From assembly GCF_022539315.1 (NCBI RefSeq), contig NC_066314.1, positions 52,327,180-52,391,179 on the forward strand: DNA of 64,000 nt, written 5' to 3'. The notes under the pieces were generated by a model. It saw only the letters and a program-made list of their open reading frames with translations. It had not been told where the DNA came from and ran no database searches. The stretch comes from Serinus canaria. Its lineage: Eukaryota > Chordata > Aves > Passeriformes > Fringillidae. Both the position numbers and the translations under genes were made by a program. This document shows positions 50,070-64,000 of the stretch, piece after piece. Every line of letters starts with the position of its first letter. Within the stretch, counting starts at the first letter, position 1.

Positions 50070-50235
50070 CCCGTCAAAATGTTTGCGGATGTTTCATGGG
50101 AAAAAGCATCATTTTATAGAAGCCCTGATGGGAGAAATGTCATTGATAGGCCAGCCAGCCTGATGAATGGCTGCTACTCAGATGGGGATGTGGCAAGGCT
50201 CAATGTGAAGCCCATTGTGATGCTGTTTTGAATAA
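50070..50235. promoter_or_regulatory. Candidate conserved promoter-proximal element upstream of RFX4
   Basis: This non-repetitive, balanced-composition stretch begins about 190 bp upstream of the start codon and interrupts the CpG islands. It has a SOX-type CATTGT (50213-50218), an E-box CAGATG (50179-50184) and several ATGAAT/CATTGAT homeodomain-like cores. SOX plus proneural E-box pairing is common in neural progenitor enhancers. I infer regulatory function from position and texture. Conservation is not tested. Confidence 0.4.
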
Positions 50236-50619
50236 GAAAAGCTTTCCTCCAAAAAGGGGGGCCTTAGATCTACGCAATCCCAACACTTCGACTTCCCTCT
50301 TCTATTAGAGCATTAGAAACGTTTTTCTTATTTAAAGTTCCAGCGGTCTTTCCACTCCTCCTTTCCTTCCCCCAACCCCCACCCAAGGTCCTTGGCTCAT
50401 TACAGACCGAGATCAAAATTGGCTTAGATCTTCAAACGGGCAGTAGGTTTGGGGTTGTGCTCTTTGGGGCTCCCGGGTGTGCGTGCAGCGCGGCCGAATT
50501 CCCCTCCTCCTCCTCCTCTTTCTCCTCCTCCCGGTGGGCTCTGGGTTAGGATCCTTCGCGGGCACATGACATTGGAAGCTGCACAGCTTCCCAAATATCT
50601 TTTAAGCTTAGTTTATTGG

Positions 50620-50722
50620 AAAAAAAACCAAACCAAACAAAAAAAAAACCAAACAAACAACAACAACAAAAAAACACAAAAAACCACACAAAAAACAACA
50701 AACAAACAAACAAACAAAAACC
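50620..50722. repeat. A/C-only tract upstream of RFX4 exon 1
   Basis: One hundred and three bases made only of A and C, with CAAA/AACA-type units. The composition matches the tract at 49557-49618 on the other side of exon 1. Confidence 0.9.
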
Positions 50723-53472
50723 GGCGATGTGTGTGGGAAAGAGGAGTGTGAGGACAGAGAGAAGTTGCCAGTATTTTCTGCAAGCGATGCTGGCACTGCA
50801 GACCTGCAGCAGGGACTCCCGTGCGTCTCCCCGGGCTTCAGGGAGAAAGAGCAAGGCGGGGTGGGGCCGCTCGCCACCGGCTCGTCTGGCAGCGGAGAGC
50901 GGCTGACCCGGAGAGCTTTCCATGGGGCTGGGCGGAAAGCAGGGGGGTGGGATATCCCGATTGCCAAGAGAATTGAAGAACTAAACGGGTGCATTTTCGA
51001 ACTGATGTTGCATCCTAGCTTTAGTCCGAGGATGCGAGGATCCCTTTTCGAGTTAGAGGATTGCGGGGGTAGAGTGGGGCAGGACAGAGGCTGGAAAAAG
51101 TTGCTTATTCTGCATGTGGTTATATGTGTTGGAAGTGGAAGTAAAAGTGCAAAGCTAGGGCTCTGATAAAAGTGGCTGGTTTAGGGAAGGAAAAGCTGTG
51201 ATTAGAATATGAATAGAGCTCCAGGAGAGGAAGAGAAAGGGGGATTATAGCTGAATTACTTTGACCATGGACAGAGCCAACGTTTTCCACTCTTCTCTCC
51301 CTCTCCCCTCCCTACACCCAGACTACCAGCTTCCCTCTCCCCGTCGGGTTAAAAAAAAAAAAACCAACAAAACCACCAACTCCACACAGCAAAACAAGCG
51401 CTGAGGTTCTAAAGAGGAAGTTCCGTGGCGCCTTCGCATCCCCAGGCGGGCCAGCGGCACGGGAGCCGGCGGGGAACCTCGGTCCCTGCGGGCCGGGCGG
51501 GCACCGGGGCGGCCGCTGCGCACTCCCATGGGCCGAGTTTTGGCGTGGGGGGCCCCCAATATGCACGAAGTAAAAATAATACCGGAGACAGTATCAAATT
51601 GAGTACGCAGCCGGCGGAAAAGCCCTCGCGGTGGCGGCAGGGACGCCGACCGGCTCTGCCTGCCGCAGGGATGGGTCCGACGAGGCGAGAGCAAGCCCTT
51701 CGTGGCTGATTCTTCTCCTCCCTCTGCCCTCTACCCCACCAAAAAACAACTCCAACCCAACGGAAGGGATCTGCTCCTTCCCGACGGCCCTGGCAATCCC
51801 CACAGGGAACTTCCATCTCTGTTCTCCGCAGCACCCGGTGCCGCCGGGCTGGCTCTGGTCCAGGCGGCACCGCACCAGGGCCCCGACGGGGCGGGCATGG
51901 CCGGCTCAGTGACGCCGCCTCCCCACGACGGTGGGCCTGCGGCTCCTGCTGCCGCCCCGGCCTTGCCCGGCAGGCCCCATCGTCCCCGGCCCGCCCTCCT
52001 CGGGGCTGCCCGGCCACTAGCTGCCGCCCCCGCGGGGCTCTGGCCCGGCCGCCTCGCCCACACCACGCGTATCGGGGAGCGTTTCGCTCCCACAGCGAGT
52101 GGACACGCTTAGCCCCGCCGCTAAACACCCCAGAGGGCCATGCGTGTGGGTTTTGTTGTCACCGCCAAAACGGTGACATTTCCTCACCTTTTAATGGGTT
52201 TTTCCCCACTTTCTTTTCCCCCAGAGCTTTACCGTGGACGATGCAAGCCCTGAGGGGAGCCCGAGGGAAGGCCGTGGGTGACGGCCCCTCGGGGCCAGCC
52301 TGCTCTTTTCAGGAGAGCTCCGGGCCCCGTGCGGAGGCAGAAGCCCCCGAAAAACCTCAGGGACATTTTTGTCTCAAAGCAGGGCTCGTTCTTCAAGGGG
52401 TTTTGAAACCCTCGTTATCTTTAAAACCCAGGAGATGCCGCCGGCGCTGCCTGTTCGCGAGGAGTTACCTGGTGCCCCCAGGACTTCGAGCGGGTGGTCA
52501 CAGCCCTCGGCAGACCCGGGGCTGAGGCGCCCAGCCCTGGGCCGGCACAAGCCCGCGGGCGCTCGCCATCCATCGCTCCGTGGCGCGGGGATGTGCCCGC
52601 AGGCAGGCTGCTGGAAATGTGGAACACCTGCCGTGGCAGCCGCAGGGGATCCATCACGGGCACCCTGCACCTGTAGAAATTTCACCTTCACCGGTGTAAA
52701 ACTTCAGAGATACTTTCGTGTTGCTGGTATTTCAGAGATGAGCAAAATGAAAATACAGGATTTGTGAAGATAGGCATATGCTCTTTCTGGGCACGATGAG
52801 AAAGATGGGATTTAGCACAGCCTGGATGTCTGGAGGCTTGGGCTGTTGACAGGATGCAAAGGTGTATGTTCTCTTGCATGGGCAGGATCAGCAGCAGCAC
52901 TTTTGTTAGACAAGAGGTATCTGCTGCAATATGTTTACTCCCTGCCTCTCCAGGTTAGTTCCTGTCCCCATATTCTTGTGGAATATATCGATGCTGTTGC
53001 CTTCCAGCCTACCTAATGCCCCCTCCAGTGTCTCAGCTCTATTACTGTTTCTTGTTTGGGTTTTGCTTACCTATTTAAACAGAATCTCATGCTTCTGGAT
53101 ATTGCATAGGACACTTATTAAAGTACTTTATTCTTCTGAAAGCAGAGAGCATCTCCTTTGCTGCAGGCTGGCAGTTTTCAGATGGAAGGACTACAAGTCA
53201 CTACCCACAGTTTTTGATTTAATACAATGGGCACGTCTCAGCAAGGATGCACAAAGTATACAATTGGGAATTTTCACTCCAAGATCCTGCCTATGCAGAT
53301 CATCCACAAGCCATAAAATATATGGAGATTAACACTGCGCTGCATCAGATGATGCATTTTTAGTGGATTGGGATTCTGCTGCTATTCTGAAAAGAGTATC
53401 ACCTTTATTCAAGAAAGAATACAAACTTTTGTTGGTGCAGGAAGGGAGAGCAAGATCATCAAGAAAAGACAG

Positions 53473-53550
53473 ATTCCAGGCTGCTGAACAACTGCATGCA
53501 AAGCTGACATACCAGTTTAGGTGACCAACAGATAATGAGTTTCTTTTGAT
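53473..53550. repeat. Diverged repeat pair, copy 1
   Basis: It runs from attccaggctgc through acaactgcatg to ataatgagtttcttttgat. It aligns with 55131-55219, allowing about 11 nt of insertion there. Confidence 0.65.
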
Positions 53551-55130
53551 GGTTCAGCAAAACAGAGGCAGAATGGACAGTTTGTATCAACTTACCATCC
53601 AGGTATTTTGAGATCTTTCAGAAAAACACATTTCTAGGACTGTCTGTGCCAGTAGGCTGTAACCACACCTTTTTTGACATAAAAAGCTCCTTATGCTGGT
53701 ACTACACTCTGAGCATCTGTACTGAACTCTAACAAATATTTTGGGGAGAAACCCCAACAGGAACAACAACAACAACAAAATAAACTGTTATATATTAATT
53801 TAGCTAATTCTACTTAAATGCAACTTTAGGCTGAAGTTGTACTGAAGTTTTCCCATAGATTCCCAGGCAGCCTGAATTAGTTTTAGGAACAGATGGGAAT
53901 TGCTTGTAAAAGGAGTTACATAAGATGGCTCTTTGCAATACCAGGGATTTGAGTTCAGTGACTCGGGGGATCCTTCTGGATCTGATGTATCTCTGAAGAC
54001 TCTAAGATTGCTGGCAACAGCCAAACACACAGTGACACTTCATTATTTTATCAGTGGCCTGCAGTCTGTGAGTGGTTCCATATTTTCTCGCCTGAGCCAG
54101 CAGCCTCCTCCTCTCAGTGTGAACCCGTGCTTCTGTCAACCTTCCTTCCCAGCTCCGTTCCTGTTTCTGCTATCTTTATCTTCTGGGCAAATCCCGTGGA
54201 AGAAACAGAGAAGGATCTTCTTTCTTTACTGGCCTCTTTCCCACTTCCTCATCTTTATTACCAGAGCAGGAAATGTTAACTTTATTTTACATATATTAAC
54301 AACCCTGAGGAAGATATACGTATAGGTGAAGGACAGGATATGGAGTAAGCTGACAGATGACTTCTGGAATCAACTCTGTGTCTGTGCTTGGGGAACATGA
54401 TGCTGACAGATGCAGGAACTGGGAGAGGAACATCAAAAGGCTGCCTAGGTAAACAAGTGCGTCAATTCCTTCAAAAGCCTTTAATTGACACAAGCACCAT
54501 GAGAAAGTGGCTAGGGCAGACACATGCAGGTATCTGGGAGGAAACTAGCAGAAGAGCAGAGGCATGCAAATGATGGATTGCACATGCACAGGGCAGGGGG
54601 CACCTTCCTTTTAGTTGGAAAGAAAAGTAACATGAATTGCAGCTGGCATGCTGTAACTGTAGACATTTCTGAAGCCAAGTTTTGTTGAAGATGAGCACAG
54701 TCGGCCTTGGATGATCTTCCGTTATTAATGTCTGTGAAAGGAATTTTGCTCAGCCCAAGCTCTTTTCTGTTTATTAAGTAGTGCAGTGACATGCACTGAC
54801 ACAGAAGAGACCAGTGGAAATATCTGGTTCACACTGGTCACTGGTCAGTCTACATGGAGGAAGGGAATTCACTCTCCTGGGTAGTATCAGCATGTGTAGG
54901 AGTTGAGAAGAACCACTGCCCCCAGGGCTGCTGACCAGAACACTCAGCCTGGGAGACACTTGCTGACCTGAGTTTGAGAGAAGAAATCATCAATTTCCGA
55001 GCTTACACCAGATTTAGCTGGCTTTTGTTGTGTGTGGCTGGTACTAGTTACCAAGACCAGATTTGTACTGTGTGTTGGAAGAAGAGCCAGCCCTAAAAGC
55101 TATTATAGACAACAGACACAGAAAATATCC

Positions 55131-55219
55131 ATTCCAGACTGCATCTCAGCTGCCAAACAACTGGATGTGAAGCAGTCATATCCTTTTAGATGATCAACTG
55201 ATAATGAGCTTCTTTTGAT
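55131..55219. repeat. Diverged repeat pair, copy 2
   Basis: It runs from attccagactgc through acaactggatg to ataatgagcttcttttgat. It lies 1.7 kb from copy 1 in the same orientation, so either a local duplication or two members of an unrecognised interspersed family. Confidence 0.65.
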
Positions 55220-58200
55220 CTGCCTGGAGCACAGAGAATTACCTTCAGTGCCTGCCTCTGACTGGCAGGGGGAGGCTTGAATGCAGAGTTTAAGTTTCCA
55301 ATTCACCAGGAGTTCAGGGAAAAACTGTTTCCATTATTAGAACATAACCTTAGCAAGATATTGAACTTAGCTGTTGAGTATGCCAATTTCTTTCTTAGTT
55401 CTTGAGCTATTTCTTAGTTTATAATGTTTTATTGTCAAGTAGACAATAACAACAGTGCACCGTCTGGAATGGTATAGCATATGCATAGGTCAAGGAGCTC
55501 CCCAAAACTCAGGCTAGTGAAAGACAAAGGCTCTGCTGCAGTTAGCAGCAGGGAATTGCTTTTGTTTTGGATCTAACATGCTGACTGGGAGGAGGGGATA
55601 AGGACACGTGCAACAAAGTTATTGGAAAAAATATGTGGTCACCAGAACGACCTCAGAGTTACCTGCCTCAGGAAACACACAAATAAAGGGGTAACTGCAG
55701 TTAGGAGAAACAGACACTTGTTTTTTTTCCCCAGCAGTGAGATGCAAAGAGCAACAAGGAGCTCATGAGCTTGGAAGAATTTTTTGGAAGGTAGACAACA
55801 AAAAACTTTGCTGTTGATTTTGAGACAGAAAGAATAAAGCCAGAGACTGCTTTTTAAAAAAAGCCAACTTCAAAAATTCTCTGTATTCACTCTGACCTAG
55901 GTTTGGAGAGTTTAACTGAGTTCCAATGTTTTGGGATATATGTTCATACGTAAGGAAGGGAGAGGGGCTGTATTTGCCTCCCATGTTCATATGGTGAGCT
56001 CATAAATGATTGCAGAGAGGCAAAATTCATTCATGCAGTCTTCCCTACCTGAAAGCACAGGGTCTGACTGGGGCCACGTATCCAGGGCAGAGTAAGATTG
56101 ATGAAAGCAAATGTTCTTACTCTTGCATCTTTCTACCCCTTCCCAAAGAAAGGAACCCCTTTCCTCCACTGAAACTGGTGGGCCCATGCTGAGATGGAAA
56201 TATTTCATGAGAAAGATGGACTGAAGTCAGAACTCGGTTCAAACATATTCAAGTTCCTAGCAGCATTTAGGTCTAAAACATGGGTCCATTCCTGGGCTTC
56301 TGAGCCTTAGACACAGAAACTGGAATCTGGATCCTGCCTAGCACACGTTAAGCCTCCCAGCACTGGTCCAGATAATAGCAAAGAGTCACCATCTGGCTGG
56401 ATTTTACGGTTTGATGAAGTGTTCAGTTTTAAGGCAAGCACGCGTCTGGCACCTGGGGACTGTGGAGCCCTGATCCAGTTCTGGCACAGTTTTTCTGTGG
56501 CCCTGGGCAAGTCACGTCCTCTTCAGAGGAGGGAATTCATCAAGTGCCCCATGGCCCTGCTGAAATGGCAAAAAGCTGTAAAACAATCCTCAGCTCCAAT
56601 GGGAGGAGAGGCCGGCTGGAGTGGCTCTCAGCAGTGCTAAGCCAGCTCCCTGCCACAGCTCCAGAGGTTGCTTGTGCTGAGACACGGCTGAGGAGGGGTC
56701 CTGTGGGAGGGCTGCAAGCCAGCGACCTTGTTTCTAGGCTTATGCTCCCACTCACTAGGGCCATCCTCATCCTCAAGAGCCTTGGGGCAAAGTACAGATA
56801 TATTTTTAGCCCCTCTAGTTTCGTTTTGCAGCTGTGTGACACCAGTTACTGTCAGGTTTTACAGGTGGTCTGAGTGGGCTTGCAAATCCATTGTCAGGTG
56901 CACAGAACTTTTCATTAGTTTGCCATTTGTTACCACAAATCGGTGAAATATTCTTCAGTCTTTATAGGTTTTTAATGATGATGTATTCCCATTTTGTTAT
57001 AAATCACAGATATTTTTCTGTTTACCATTAGAAAACATGAGAAAAGACACAGTAATTTCTCATCATCATGAGTCTATGTTTTTCATTGTTTTTCCTCCCT
57101 GTTTAAGCAAGAAATAAGGAGCCCAACAAATTAAAAAGCTCTCTTTGCTGCACATGGAAGCTTCTTTGTAAGGAAAACTCTTAAGAAGATATTGGCATTA
57201 CAAACAAAACCAATTGTGCATAGTGGGAGCCCTTCCTTTACTTTCATCTTAAAATTATTACATCTCAGTATGCCTTTATTTCATTATATATCCTCTTTGA
57301 ATGGTTTGCAAGTTGGCCAGTCCAGTTCAATTTTCCTTTCCAGTTTGTTTTTCTTAATTCTATGTTTGGATACATTTACCTTACGGGGAGGAGGGGGGGG
57401 AAGTTACATACCTGTAAGAGTTACATAAATGATTTGAAGCTGTTTCTCTGAACTAGTGACCTGTGTTGCTCTCAGCTCCAGAACTGGCCAGAAGTCCTGT
57501 GCTTTGCTCTCTACCCCACAGCATTCTGAAGCTCAGCCCTGACTTCATTCTGTTTCTCACAACCAAGAGTAGGGCTGGACATGTACAGTATTCATCAGGA
57601 TACATAACATTTAACCCTTTATCTGCAAAGCAAGTGATAAACTACATGGAGTAAGGTATCTTTTCCAATAGCAGCACAAACCTCTAGCTCATATCAGAAA
57701 ATGGACTGCAGCTGGTATTTCAGCTGGGACTGATGCTCAAGACCTGGGCACTATATACAAGGAATAAAGAAGTTGCAACGGAATGGAAACCTTATGGTAC
57801 TTTTCTAGCCACAGCTCTTAGAGCTAAAGCCTTCAGATTTTGTCAGGTGTTGTTCAGAATATGGTATCTAATTCAGCAGTTAGACAGTGATGGCAGGGTT
57901 GATCTGGGCAATACCAGCTCCAGCAGTGCAGCCATGACCTGACATAAGACCTTCTTTCTGAAGGCATCCACAGTATAAAAAGTGGGGGAGTGGAGGTTGT
58001 CTGGGAAGATAATTCAAACAGCTGCAAAGATGAGGCTCACCAGAGGAAAGTAATGTGACAGCTCTGGGGTTCTGTATTTTACCTCATCAGTCCATGCATG
58101 ATTATTTTTTCCTGACTACAGTAAGATTCCTTCCATGAATTGCCACTTTGACCAACCATATTCCAGGAATCCATAGCCATTTGTTCTGTTTCTGCTGCTG

Positions 58201-60104
58201 GTTTTGTAATGCTTATTCCATTGCCAAGAGATTACTTGTAGGTATCAATTATGATGGAACATAGGCTGCCTCTGACAGAGACATAAGAAGTAAGCATCAG
58301 AGTTTCAACCCAGATCTGCACTCAGATAAGCCTTTAGTGTAGGCACAGGCTAAGGTCAGGCAGCAGTGATGTACAAACACAGCTGGATGTAGGTATCACC
58401 AGAGTAGCTGATAGTGGGTGACCCTCACTTACTGCCAGACATGTCTAGTTTTTCTACTTCACTGGGACCATCATTTTTAAGGCTGCTCCTTTCTTCCTAA
58501 ACCTCAGCTATTACAGGATATCCTTCACCCTCAAAAATCCATTCATCCCCATGCTTCCATCAGCTTGAGGTGAACGAGCTGCAAGGTTCCTCCTCAGGGC
58601 TACACACAGACCTTTTCTCTCAATGAGGTTACTCATGAGTACATTTTTTGTTCCTCCTCCATCTCTGCTGTAGCTGCTTCAATTTCCACACGTGAAATAT
58701 ACACATTCAGAGTCTCTCATGTCCTGCAGCTCTGACCACCCAACCTAGGAGACCACCTCGGAGAGGACTAGGGAGCAAGGACTCATCCTCAGCGGGTTTC
58801 TGTGGTGGCCCCCAGCAGCCATAACCTTAGAGGCTCACTCCCTCTGCTGGTGCTCCTGAGCCGCAGCTGGGCATCTCAGGCACCAAAGCAGAGGTTGTTC
58901 ATTCAGTTGAGGCTTTTGGTTAACCTCTTCCTCCAGTGTGGAGGATGTCACACTCTCACTCTCTTAAAACTCTTTTGTAAATAACCCTGAGCTGTTTGGA
59001 TCCTGGAAGAGGTGCTTCAAGAGCTTCCAATCCAGCTGTGCTGTGTTGACATCTGGGTTGTCACCAGTCCAATTGCAAGAAAAATGGGGGGAAAAAAAAG
59101 AGAAGGAAAGTAGAATGTATTTCTTCAGGCTTGTTTTTTAAGCCGAAACACAAAAGTTTAAGTTTAAGCTTTTAGTGGAAGGCTAAAAAGAAATCTGCTC
59201 AGCTGATACTCATCTAAGCTCAGAGTTAAGAGAACAGAAGCAACATTATTGCATGAGCAGTGTCAGGATCAGCAGGATCGTAAGGATCAGCACACAAATT
59301 TCAGCCATATGAGGAGCCAAAGAGCATCTCAGGACTTCTACATCATAGGCAGCATTCTGTATCCTCACCCAGAGTGCTGCTTTTCACTGAAGGAAGTCTG
59401 TGCATGTTGATGTCCTTTGCTTAAAAAGTTAACTGCGTGCTTTTCTGAGTAAGGGCTTGTCAGTTTAGAGGACTAAATGTTTCTTAGTTCATCCACTGCT
59501 TTAGTTCTAGGCCTTAGACCTCATGAAAAAAAATCCAGCTGTTCCTTTTCTAAATCCTTTCAGGTCATTCAAACCTGCTTCACTGTCAGAGAACAATACA
59601 TTCTTCTTCCTAGGTTTGGTTTTGTTTTGTTCTTAAAATGTTTTGGCTATGTTAATATTTTAAAAAAAGTTCTAGAGTCCTATGACAGCACACTAGGTAA
59701 TGATCATTACCTTTTCAGGACTTTGAGCCAGTGTATTTTATCATATCTGCTACACTCAGTAGGAATGGAATGGATATCTGTGTGCTGTATCATGCATTTG
59801 CTACATATGCAGTTACCTGCTCCCCCGAACTTCACAGAAACTGCGTACACTTAGTTGACAGCATACTACCTGTACAAGCACACCACTGCTGGAACACAAA
59901 TGCACCTGCGTGTTGAAATCTCACTCAAAATATCTGGTCTCAAGCCCTTGAGAAAGTAGTTTTATTTCTCTAACACTGACACTATTTTAGAAAATTTTAA
60001 CACTGTAATGAATATGCTTTAGGAACAGAAAATGGTTTAGACATTTTAACACCTTACCATCCTTACAAAACTGTCAATATATTCAGCCACTATCATTTAA
60101 AACA

Positions 60105-60110
60105 TTTATT
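60105..60110 (-). terminator. Candidate POLR3B poly(A) signal, distal
   Basis: AATAAA (followed by TG) on the minus strand, about 395 nt after the stop codon, a more usual 3' UTR length. A further AATAAA lies at 59966-59961. Which one is used cannot be told from sequence. Confidence 0.45.
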
Positions 60111-60410
60111 ACAGTGGTTTGGAAAACATTTTAAACCTCTGTGAACAAGATGTGTATTTAGCTCTGCTTATGACCTAGCCCAGCAAAGACCTTTTCAAAC
60201 ACAAGCATGGGATTTTTTGAAGTGATCCAAGTGCTTTGCTGGACCATGGCCTTATTCCTCCATTCCCATATGTCGTGTTCATGACTAATCAAGGCTTCAG
60301 AACTGCTCCTATTTCACTGACAGACTCTTCCATGTCAGCTTAAAAAACAAGGAGGATATGTAAGAAAGATTTCCTACTGTCTTGCATCTCCCATCACTCA
60401 GGTTTTAGAG

Positions 60411-60416
60411 TTTATT
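60411..60416 (-). terminator. Candidate POLR3B poly(A) signal, proximal
   Basis: AATAAA on the minus strand, about 87 nt after the stop codon. It would give a very short 3' UTR. A canonical hexamer, with usage unproven. Confidence 0.4.
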
Positions 60417-60502
60417 CCTGTTCACCAAAAACTCTCCCAGTTAGATATGCTGGATTTTCATACCATTCCTAAAGGTACATTTTGGGGTCTTTTTCATCTT
60501 GT

Positions 60503-64000
<3,498 letters not shown>

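Larger units (their letters stand above)
46560..52690. promoter_or_regulatory. CpG-rich block over RFX4 exon 1
   Basis: This roughly 6-kb segment is rich in G+C and CpG against an AT-rich background. It comes as several islands: about 46580-47560, 48050-49450, 49620-50050, 50460-51100 and 51410-52690. They are separated by AT-rich or simple-repeat segments (47580-48010, 49530-49618, 50060-50450, 50600-50722). Exon 1 sits in the third island. Broad multi-island promoters are typical of developmental transcription factor genes under Polycomb control. Long open frames on both strands here come from scarcity of AT-rich stop codons and are not genes. Confidence 0.8.
50236..60104. other. Intergenic region between RFX4 and POLR3B
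   Basis: To 52690 the sequence continues the CpG-rich block. Beyond that it is AT-balanced, without a recognisable gene. The longest frames (for example 52931-53332 and 59477-59854) have no known domain, start context or splice partners that I can support. It contains a diverged repeat pair at 53473-53550 and 55131-55219. RFX4 enhancers could lie here. Confidence 0.75.
60105..60502 (-). other. POLR3B: POLR3B 3' UTR (probable extent)
   Basis: This is sequence downstream of the POLR3B stop on the minus strand, up to the second candidate poly(A) signal. No coding potential is seen. The left limit depends on which poly(A) signal is used: 60411-60416, 60105-60110 or 59961-59966. Confidence 0.6.

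Noticed and set aside
51409..52128. Minus-strand open frame of 239 codons, the longest in the window
   Set aside because: Composition is Gly/Ala/Arg/Pro-rich, as expected from CpG-island DNA. Plus-strand frames of over 90 codons cover the same DNA, and no domain, good start or splice partner is seen.

Overview
This is a stretch of an avian nuclear genome. Introns of several kilobases, GT/AG splice sites, a CpG-island promoter, a 3'-truncated CR1 LINE fragment and two solo LTRs of bird endogenous retrovirus type all point to a bird. I cannot name the species. The LTR types make a songbird possible, but that is inference. There is no bacterial, phage, CRISPR or operon-like content, and nearly all open reading frames in the window are chance frames in introns or in the GC-rich promoter block.

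Two protein-coding genes are supported, both on the minus strand and in the same head-to-tail order I recall for the human 12q23 region (POLR3B then RFX4). The first seven coding exons of RFX4 occupy 276-49878, from the start codon (49878-49876) leftwards through the winged-helix DNA-binding domain. The reading frame is continuous across all six splice junctions and gives residues 1-223. The rest of the gene lies beyond the left edge. At the right, 60503-60632 is the coding part of the last exon of POLR3B (RNA polymerase III second-largest subunit), with its stop codon and candidate poly(A) signals to the left.

Layout: 1-6185, RFX4 exons 7, 6 and 5; 6186-17618, intron 4, with an ERVK-like solo LTR, a CR1 fragment, a perfect hairpin and a palindromic X-box-like site; 17619-23893, exons 4 and 3, with an ERVL-type solo LTR in intron 3; 23894-30769, intron 2, with an isolated GC-rich patch and C-tracts, and then exon 2; 30770-49835, intron 1, about 19 kb, whose 5' end enters a roughly 6-kb CpG-rich block (46560-52690); 49836-50260, exon 1 and promoter-proximal sequence; 50260-60500, intergenic DNA and the POLR3B 3' end; 60633-64000, the POLR3B last intron.

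The two genes are not known to act together. RFX4 is a neural and ciliary-programme transcription factor, and POLR3B is a housekeeping polymerase subunit. I see no undescribed multi-gene system. The observation most worth checking is a 109-codon reading frame in the spliced RFX4 mRNA. It starts 11 nt upstream of the RFX4 ATG, overlaps the coding region in another frame through exons 1-4 and stops at the start of exon 5. Candidate neural cis-regulatory elements around exon 1 come next.
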